A stretch of DNA of 64,000 nucleotides from NCBI GenBank assembly GCA_028023455.1, contig JAQFVV010012416.1, positions 8,251,967-8,315,966 of the forward strand, given 5' to 3'. This document shows, piece by piece, positions 56,631-64,000 of the stretch. The notes under the pieces were generated by a model. That model was not told the DNA's origin and made no database searches. It was given only the letters and a program-made list of their open reading frames with translations. The stretch's first letter is position 1; the number at the start of each line of letters is the position of its first letter. Position numbers and translations under genes: made by a program. Source of the DNA: Epiperipatus broadwayi. Its lineage: Eukaryota > Onychophora > Udeonychophora > Euonychophora > Peripatidae.

Positions 56631-59600
56631 TAATAATATTATATATTTAAAAATCAAACAAGAAATTAATGTATTTCCTTATCAGATAGTAACTAAAACA
56701 CAAATAACTTTTTATAAAACATGAAAATAAAATAATATATTTTGAAAACAAATGCAATGTAAATCTCCACAGAAAAACATTATATACAGAAAGTTTAAAT
56801 ATGATTAAAAACATGAAAATGATATTATTTAGCAAGCAATTAGTGAAATTAATATATTTTCATAACAAATAATGAAATAATTTATTTTGAAAATAAAACT
56901 AAAGTGTCTCTGAAAATCATTTTATAAAAAGTGTTGCAAATGTTACTGACAAAAGCAACATTTTATAAAAAAAGTTTTGCAAATATTACTGACAGAAAAC
57001 AATGAACAGGTCTTTATTAATGTCTTATTGTAGCCTAGAAAACTTTTTGGCACATGTTAAAACAATTAAATACATTATTAGAAACTTTTTCTGTAAGCTT
57101 TATGACCATTAATATTGATACATTTATGACAAAAAGAAACACAATCTCTAAAATGTCATATGGTTGTAGTTTATTTTCCCATTCAAATCACAGTAATAAA
57201 AATAACAATTACCACTTTTGATGGAATGACTTGTAGGTGTAAATTCTTTCCTTCTTATTCATCTTTTTAACATTTTAGAACCTTATCAGCCACTAGTCTC
57301 TGCTGTTATACAGTCATAGAAGAGATTATATTTGTGCAAAAATGCTAATATCTTCTACACTTCTTATCACTTGGCAATAGAATTATTTCAATAATGTTTA
57401 ATCATAAATTTTACAGGTGATCAAAACTATTATCTGCATATTTAAAATATCTATAGCTCTAATAAATCACATATGGATAGCATTGTTATGTGTTTAATGT
57501 TAAAGTTGCAGAAATTAGTAACAATCAAGTTCTACTATAATTCTTTAAATGAACATTTTTGTACCTTTTTTGACTAACTTAAATATTTGGTATTTTTTGT
57601 TTTTGTGCTTCTTCATCTTTTAGTTCAATTTATTGTAAATTTGTGCTTCTCGAATAGTGACAGTCGATGTCTACTTACAATTTCTTTAAATGATTATTTT
57701 TGCTTCCTAATAATTTCATTTCATTTTTTTGTCATCTCCTCGTTTCTAATTTCATTTTTTTTGTCGGTTTGAAAAATATAATAATTTCATATTTGTTTTG
57801 TTAAAAACATTAATTTTGTATTTTCAAAGAGATCAGATTTTTCTGTTTTTTGTTGTTGTTATTGTTGCTGTTGACTTTATAAAACAAATATGGGTAAGTT
57901 TAGTCTGTATATCTGTGGTGGCTCCATCAATGAGTAGAACATATATGCAATGATCAACTCATGATTATTCAGTCTGAATTTGGATCCCAGGTCGTGGGTA
58001 TAGCAAAAAGTCGTGAAGTCTTTTAATTTAAAGTAATCTTTTTATTTATTATTTTGTACTTTCAAAATATGTCTTTGTGCTCTAAAATGTGTTATATTCT
58101 AAGTGATAAGTATTAATTTAATTTCTTTTTTTTATATACATATATTTTAATTAAATTTTATTCATTAACCTAAACTCTGTCTTAATTAGCCATTGCATTT
58201 TGCGTGGTTTTCTTTCTTCTATTTGTAAATAAAGTTTTAAATAAAATAAAAATTGAGTTAATACGTTATTTTCCAACTGGTCCTTTTAAAAATCATTAAC
58301 CATACCTTCAACAGAGTTTGACACACGCAGGTACATTGAATTTCAGATGATATTTTTATTAGTTTAGAAATGCCTTAATAAAATTCTAGAAATACGATTT
58401 TTATGATGAATATTTGCAGACAAATTTTCATTAGCTAGAATTTCTAAATGGCTGGCTTGTTGATTAATTAATCGGAACTATGGCTTATTTTTCTTTAGAA
58501 GAAATTTATAAAATTAATAGCGATTCTAAATTGACTTCAATGAATTTAAAGTGAATAATCGACGGTGTGTGAGGGTGAATGAATGAAAACGCGAAACGTT
58601 GACATTTAACATTATAAAAAAATGTACTCTTAGTTTAACATGTAATACAAAAGCTAATTAGATCTTGAATTATTAACGAGCATTTTTGTTTAAATTAAAA
58701 AGTAGCAATTGATATTCTACTAATTGTTATATAAAACTTCTAGTAATTTGAAGCAAAAAGAAATAAATCGTGGTACGTAATTAAATTAAATATTGTCAAT
58801 CATTCTTATTTTATCTCTATATATATATATTCGAACGGTTTTATTGTTCGAGAGTTCATAAAAAGTTCGAGGCCGGGAGCACCAGCACTGAAATCGATCC
58901 TAGAATCTCACTATGCTAATTAGCCCACAATCTAAATAAAATTGTTCAGCCGCTATTTTATTCTAAGATCTTTTATTAAAAAATAAAATTTTATTTATGA
59001 AGAAAAAACTTTTGATGGCAACGTTATTTATTAGTTTCTTTTTAAAAAAAAAGTGTGAGAAGCTCTTTTAAATTAAAACTTCGATAACAAGATATTGGAA
59101 ACGCCAGAGAAAGACTTGTCCTCTCTCCATAGCTTGATCACTTCTATTAAAAATAAATCAGGGAAATGTTTTTTTTATAATACACAATAAAGTCTAAATA
59201 TTGAATGTCCAATTATTTGCTTTATCAAACACAATTTTTTAAATAGGGGCAAAAAAAAAACACTAGTGTATTTTATAGCACATAAAATAAATTTTGAAAA
59301 CGTTTGCAATCATCGTCAGCAGCTCCATACAGTTACAAATCACTGTGGGCATTCCATCTATAAGAAAGAAAAAGAAAATAAAATCAAAAAATAATGTTTC
59401 ACTGTGATGACGCTTGGAAAAGAAAATGAAGAGATAAATCAAAATTGATGGAGATATACTAAATGTTTTGTATACTTTGGAAGTAAATATTAGTCACTTA
59501 GTTTGCCAAATTAAAAAGAGAATTTTAATAAAAGCTAGAACGAGAACATATTCACAATCCAAGAGCAAAAATTGGAAAAGCCACCTGATATTCAGAATTG

Positions 59601-60590
59601 GAAGGATTTCAAACATTTTCGATGAAGAATTGTACAAAAAATTAATCACACAAAAAAATTGTTGAACAAAGTTATAGAGGCGAGGTTTGATATTAAGCCA
59701 AGTTGAAGAAATGGGAAAAGGCATCTGAAATGCTGTAAAACTAATTTGCATTAAGTCAACTTTTTTTAAAAAAAAAAAATAGATAAAATTGAAGAAAGTT
59801 GGTTTTAAAAGAATCACTATACCTGTAGGTTTTGCACATAGCTTTCTGATGATGGTGCACATCCGGGAGTCAAGAGAAATGCAGATTATGATTAAGTAAT
59901 GTCAGAAATGAAATTAAAGTTTATAGTTTTAAACTAAAAAAATGAATGAATAGAGGAAAATAGTTTTTAAATTTATTGGATAAAACATTTCATTAATATT
60001 GCTGTAATTACATTTAACTCTATGGTTTATAAAGTACCATCATATGATCACATGATCACCACTAAATATTACATGATCACCACCATACCAATAAGGATAG
60101 AGTTTATAAGTTCAATTTTTGTTCTTATGTTAGTAAAGCAGGATTAAAGATTGTTACTGTACATAAGAATTTTTTAATCTTTCATTAAAAGTTATATTGG
60201 GTTTTATCATAAGCATATATAAAGATACCCAAAAAAAAACTCACTCCTGAAAAGAACTCCTGAAATAATGAAAAGGAAAAATCTACCTGTTATGATTTTC
60301 CATATTGAAGACTTTTGTAATAAAATGGTTGAATAGGACAGTAGAGAGAATTTTGATAAATATTAGACTAGTTGCACCTTTTTCCAAATTAAAGAAACTT
60401 TACCATTATTAATTATCAATAATCATTTAGCTATTTTTGAGTGGAAAGTAAACTAAAGGTGAAAAATCTTAAACCTTCAAAGTATATGTGAACATATAGC
60501 AGCCATTTGTAATCAAATATAGCCATTCCAACTGCAATATAAAAAAAGAAAAAAAGGATTTTAGAAATGAGTTTTGCAATGACTACACAA
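56631..60590. other. No gene recognised
   Basis: The longest stretch without an assignable element. AT-rich; the open frames at 56647-56835, 57587-57772 and 59494-59862 are hydrophobic, T-rich artefacts without motif. A less AT-rich patch at 58850-58930 (ttcgaggccgggagcaccag) and cgcgaaacgttgacattt at 58591 stand out. Confidence 0.45.
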
Positions 60591-60847
60591 AAGAACTATG
60601 AACCACAAATACATTCACATATAAAATATGTTGGTCCATTTTTCTGTTTATTTTATATTTTGAAATGCTGTTTTAACTTGTTCAGCAAAAAACTCTGATG
60701 TCTACTTGTAGTTCTCCGATGTATTCTATTTTTTTCACATCTTCTCATAGAAACAATCAATATTATCTTTTTTTAAATGTATTTAAAACCATCTTTATAA
60801 CAACATAGTGTCTATCTATCCCATGAAAATTGCACTAAAGTTCACCA

Positions 60848-60897
60848 TAAAAGAACTTTTTAAGAAATCTTGTAAAAGAACTTTTTAAGAAATCTTG
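60848..60897. repeat. 25-bp tandem duplication
   Basis: aaaagaactttttaagaaat plus cttgt occurs twice in a row inside the LINE relic. Confidence 0.9.
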
Positions 60898-60959
60898 TCT
60901 TGTTAATTTAATTTATGTGTCTACCCAATGAAAGTATGTTCTTATAATGGTGGATTCTA

Positions 60960-61855
60960 TAGTAACATTTCCCAATTTTTTTGCACTACAACCCAACAAA
61001 TGTATGTTAGTACCACGATCTAAATATTATACAATTATCATATTTCACCATCTAACAAACTAACTATAAGAAAAGAGAGTTGTTTGAATTGTGCTAATAT
61101 TTGTTCAAATCAAATAATTACATTAATCAGGCAAAACTAGTTCGAAAAATAAAAATTGCTAAAAAAAATTGAATTATATTTATTTTAATTCTTGCTGGAA
61201 AAAAAATTAACAAAATAATCAAAAAAATTATAATTTAATCAAAAAATGAAAACAAAATAACTAAAAATTTAAATATATTAAATTTATTAAACGCAAACAG
61301 TTGTCATAGTAATACAAATTATAATTTATTCAAAAAATAAAAACAAAATAACTAAAAAGTATAATTAATGATATCTAATGACTCGGTTGTTGTATGCCTT
61401 TTATTAAAGTATTAATTCTTACTTTGATGCAATTATTGAATATAATAATACCCATTGCCCAACTTATATCAAGTCGATTTTCGGAATTTGTTTTTTATTT
61501 TTTTATGTAACAATCATTGCTGAAAACTGACTTTCTGCTAAATAAGTCGTTGTAAACGGAAGTAAAAAAATTATAGCTTTTTCATGCAAAATTCTATATT
61601 CATCTTGAATTTATAACCAAAATTTACACAAATTATTTTGATTATCTTTATCATTTCCAAACTTTTACCTGTTGACAATTCCATCATTTTTTTTTCTAAT
61701 AAAGTTAAATTATTTGATTTACATTCTTTGAAGAAATTTATGATCCACATATGACCGGCATGCTCGTGTTTATATAGTTTTTAGATTATTTTGCGATCCG
61801 TAAAATTTCCTCGACCCAATATTGGGTCACAACCCAAAGGTTGAAAAGCTCTGCT
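60960..61855 (-). mobile_element. Internally deleted hAT remnant inside the LINE
   Basis: The right end, read on the minus strand, begins cagagcttttcaacctttgg and gttgtgaccc. The left end begins tagtaacatttcccaa and reaches cactacaaccc, a decayed inverted counterpart. The inside, on the minus strand, reads TYLAESQFSAMIVT and KQIPKIDLI-VGQWVLLYSIIASK, similar to the C-terminal dimerisation region of ZBED-type hAT transposases. I could not settle the 8-bp target duplication. Confidence 0.6.
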
Positions 61856-63239
61856 CTATAATATTTAGGATCTTGTAATTGTGTTTTAAAAATTTTATGG
61901 AGTATTCTTAAAAGAAATGTTTTAATGCCTTTATACTGTGTTGATAGAGTGGCCAAGTCTCACTTTCATACAATAAATTTAGTAAAATAATAGCTCTATA
62001 TACACAAACACATGAAATACATGTGTTTTTGTGTTTAATTTTAAAAATTCAGATATATTAATCTTTAATTGAGTTTTAAAGTTTATATCTGTGCTAGAGA
62101 TAATTTCTAGTTTACTAAATGATTAATAATAATCCTTACTATATTTATGTAAAGTGGATACTGTCAAAGATGTGGGTTGAGATAATTTGACACTTGTAAT
62201 TCAAAATGTAATTACTCTATATACAGCTAATTGAGCTGCAATCATTATTTCTATATTACAAAATAACCTATCTTTTAACTTGTTAAAAACAGCAACAAAT
62301 CCACCCTTCTAATTATAAAACTAGATATTTAAAAATCTTAATTTTTTGGACATTAATTAATAAACTACTTTATATGCTGCATTCAAAACATTAAGAATGT
62401 TTTGTAAATCGTCTTTTGAACCGGTAAAAACATCACAATCATGAGCATACTATTTCCAGAATCCAAGAAATTCTTGCTTTCACTTTTCATCATTTCAACT
62501 TAAAAATTCCACCATCACCCTGTAAGCACATTAAAGTGTAAAAAAAAAGAGTTTGCTCCTTTAATGGTATTTTCTGGAATAACATTATTCATCAAAAAGT
62601 AAAAGCTTTCTTTCTATAAATTCTTGAATCTAATTTTGAAGCATGTTGTGCAAGCCAAGTTTTACCACCATTAGCTTTTCATTAATACAATGAAAAATAC
62701 CAAAAATATAGTTAGTAATTAGATTATTGCAAATTCAGCACCATATATTATTCTTTCACTAATTGATTTATTCTTCCAATAAAACTTATTTAGCTGTCTA
62801 CCTGTTGTGGTGAACTTTCTTCCTCTGGAAGTTGAATTTATTAAGAGCAAGTGTATCGATTTTAAATCTTTACAGCTAATAAAATAAAATTTGCATATTC
62901 AATATATCTATACTTGGAAAAAATAGATTTAAAATACCTGTCTTTACAACTATCATTGCCTCTTGCTTTATCACTACTACCGGTAATTTATCTTTTTAAT
63001 GAATAATCAGTTAGGCAAGACAACCTAGCCAGATTGTGTCAGACAGATCATTTTTAGACCACAATTTTAGGTCACTTCCATGGTGTACAAACTTTCCTAT
63101 CCAATTCCAAATTGACTCATTGATTATATCGTTCCAGTAAAAAATAAAATGCAGCATTTGAATAGCCTGCTGGTTATTATATTTTTTTACTTTTGAAACA
63201 TGAGCATGATTCACATACTTGGAATTTGAATGTAATATG

Positions 63240-63665
63240 GGCGATTTGGCCACAGACTTTCAAACTCCCTTCAGCTATCCACTCTATTTCATATAATCAA
63301 TACACATGACCACACACATGTGAAAAAAAATAAATGATCTCCAATATACATATTTCATGCTGAACCAGCTCTCATCAGTTGGTCCAGAACATCATCTCCA
63401 AACATATATATATAATCAGCACTCAAATTGAAGCCTGTCCATTAAAGTTTGAAGATTTTCTATTCTTAATATAAACTGAGTATTGGTTACATATGTATGA
63501 GAGATGACTATCTGGACCAACTTGCGAGTGCTAGTTCTACATGAAATACATATATTGAAGATCATTTATCTTTTTCACACCTGTGTGGTCATGTATATCA
63601 CTTATGTGAAATAGAGTGGATAGCTAAAGGGAGCTTGAAAGTCTGTGTTCAAATCGTCCATATTA
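63240..63665. mobile_element. RZ-B head-to-head inverted dimer
   Basis: The left arm ggcgatttgg..cacagactttcaaactcc mirrors ggagcttgaaagtctgtg..aaatcgtcc at the right. Arms meet near 63450 (aagcctgtccattaaagttt). The left arm has a minus-strand hammerhead with intact CTGATGA, GGACCAA/TTGGAG stem I, GAGCT-GGTTC-AGCAT and GAAA (about 63337-63395). The right arm has the decayed CTTGCGA version on the plus strand. A possible imperfect duplication (attat..ttttactttt) lies outside. Confidence 0.75.
63337..63395 (-). ncRNA. Type I hammerhead ribozyme (RZ-B, minus strand)
   Basis: Stem I ACCAA with TTGG, CTGATGA, stem II with three good inner pairs and a weak base, GAAA, palindromic ATATGTAT-like stem III (one mismatch) and an ATA cleavage triplet. 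The core is complete. Confidence 0.7.
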
Positions 63666-64000
63666 TCTTTTTACTGTTTTTTTTAAAGAGAAATGCTTGA
63701 GAGGTTGTTTGTGTGTGTGTGTGTGTGTGGATTATTGAAAATTGTTTTTTTATCATTTTTATACGTAACTTTTTTTTAAAATTGGGATATTTTCTTTAAT
63801 GATAATAAAATTAAAGATAAAGTAGCCTTTTTAATAAATAGCCCAATGTAGATCAAAACTCTTTCCAGCAATCTCACAAGGGAAGAATGGGAGAAAAAGC
63901 AATATTCAGTTGGTGTCCCAATTGATAAATGCTAAAAGATTAATAATTTTCTTGTTTTATCCAAAGCTAAAAATAGCTGGATATCCATTTACTGATCAGT
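63666..64000. other. GT run and AT-rich edge
   Basis: A short GT run at 63709-63729; otherwise no feature recognised up to the window edge. Confidence 0.6.

Larger units (their letters stand above)
60600..63010 (-). pseudogene. Minus-strand LINE RT relic, interrupted by a hAT remnant
   Basis: Minus strand near 62400-62450 reads YAHDCDVFTGSKDDLQNILNVLNAAYK, the catalytic YADD block with one Asp changed to His. Further along come TKTHVFHVFVYIELLFY and IYCMKVRLGHSI (for tktrVf.a.VlptLLYGsETW), then a hAT remnant, then LGRHIN, YKDGFKYI, NRIHRRTTSRHQSF (for the RYKD...W..li.dR..WR end). The order identifies one LINE lying antisense with its 3' end near 60600. Many stops. Confidence 0.65.

Noticed and set aside
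56647-57772. Hydrophobic small proteins at 56.6-57.8 kb
   Set aside because: Runs of F, I and L arise from T-rich sequence; no start context, conservation or motif.
60960-61861. 8-bp target duplication of the 61 kb hAT remnant (ctctataa versus ttctatag)
   Set aside because: The match is imperfect and depends on where the decayed left end is placed.
63011-63253. 80-codon minus-strand open frame near 63.1 kb
   Set aside because: Lies between the LINE relic and an RZ-B arm, overlaps the latter and shows no known motif.

Overview
This is an AT-rich animal nuclear window, clearly invertebrate-like in repeat content, with one 500-N assembly gap and no convincing host gene. Every protein similarity I can read by eye belongs to a transposable element: Penelope-like elements (PLEs: reverse transcriptase plus GIY-YIG endonuclease), non-LTR LINEs (apurinic-type endonuclease, RT and RTE/BovB-like C-termini), hAT transposases of the BED-finger/ZBED type, and one Ty3/gypsy retrotransposon with both LTRs and a 5-bp target duplication. 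Most are decayed by stops and frameshifts. The species cannot be settled by eye. The octopus-type SINEs I know are not seen, and the composition does not suggest a vertebrate.

The most interesting content is non-coding. Three families of short repeats carry what reads as a type I hammerhead ribozyme (CTGANGA, closed stem II, GAAA, a tiny palindromic stem III, a cleavage triplet and an open stem I). I call them RZ-A (about 215-320 bp, flanked by 11-14 bp target duplications), RZ-B (about 480-540 bp, often as head-to-head inverted dimers, with duplications of 8 to 23 bp) and RZ-C (tandem monomers of 405-419 bp). This architecture matches the retrozymes known from plants and animals: small non-autonomous retroelements thought to move as circular RNAs. 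About fifteen loci in 64 kb belong to these families. PLE relics in the same window are plausible sources of the enzymes, by inference only.

Layout. 0-9.4 kb: PLE relics, an RZ-B element with terminal direct repeats, and a nested stack (outer inverted repeat, PLE 3' end, 913-bp foldback containing a hammerhead). 9.4-12.2 kb: RZ-B', a GATA/GGTA array, RZ-A and a 0.5-kb hairpin. 12.2-14.9 kb: a complete but dead hAT element. 15-25 kb: MITEs, a 533-bp GATA/GACA/GATA array, RZ-A copies, a tRNA-like retroposon and a PLE. 25-33 kb: gap, LINE endonuclease relics, RZ-B and an RTE tail. 34-42 kb: RZ-C, RZ-A, MITEs and RZ-B. 42.1-47.4 kb: gypsy element on the minus strand. 47.6-50.2 kb: RZ-B' and the RZ-C dimer. 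51-55.7 kb: hAT relic next to a LINE that has been hit by an RZ-A and a PLE. 55.7-64 kb: TA-flanked MITE, a minus-strand LINE containing a hAT remnant, and a final RZ-B inverted dimer.

All family assignments come from reading motifs and repeated strings by eye; no search or folding program was run.
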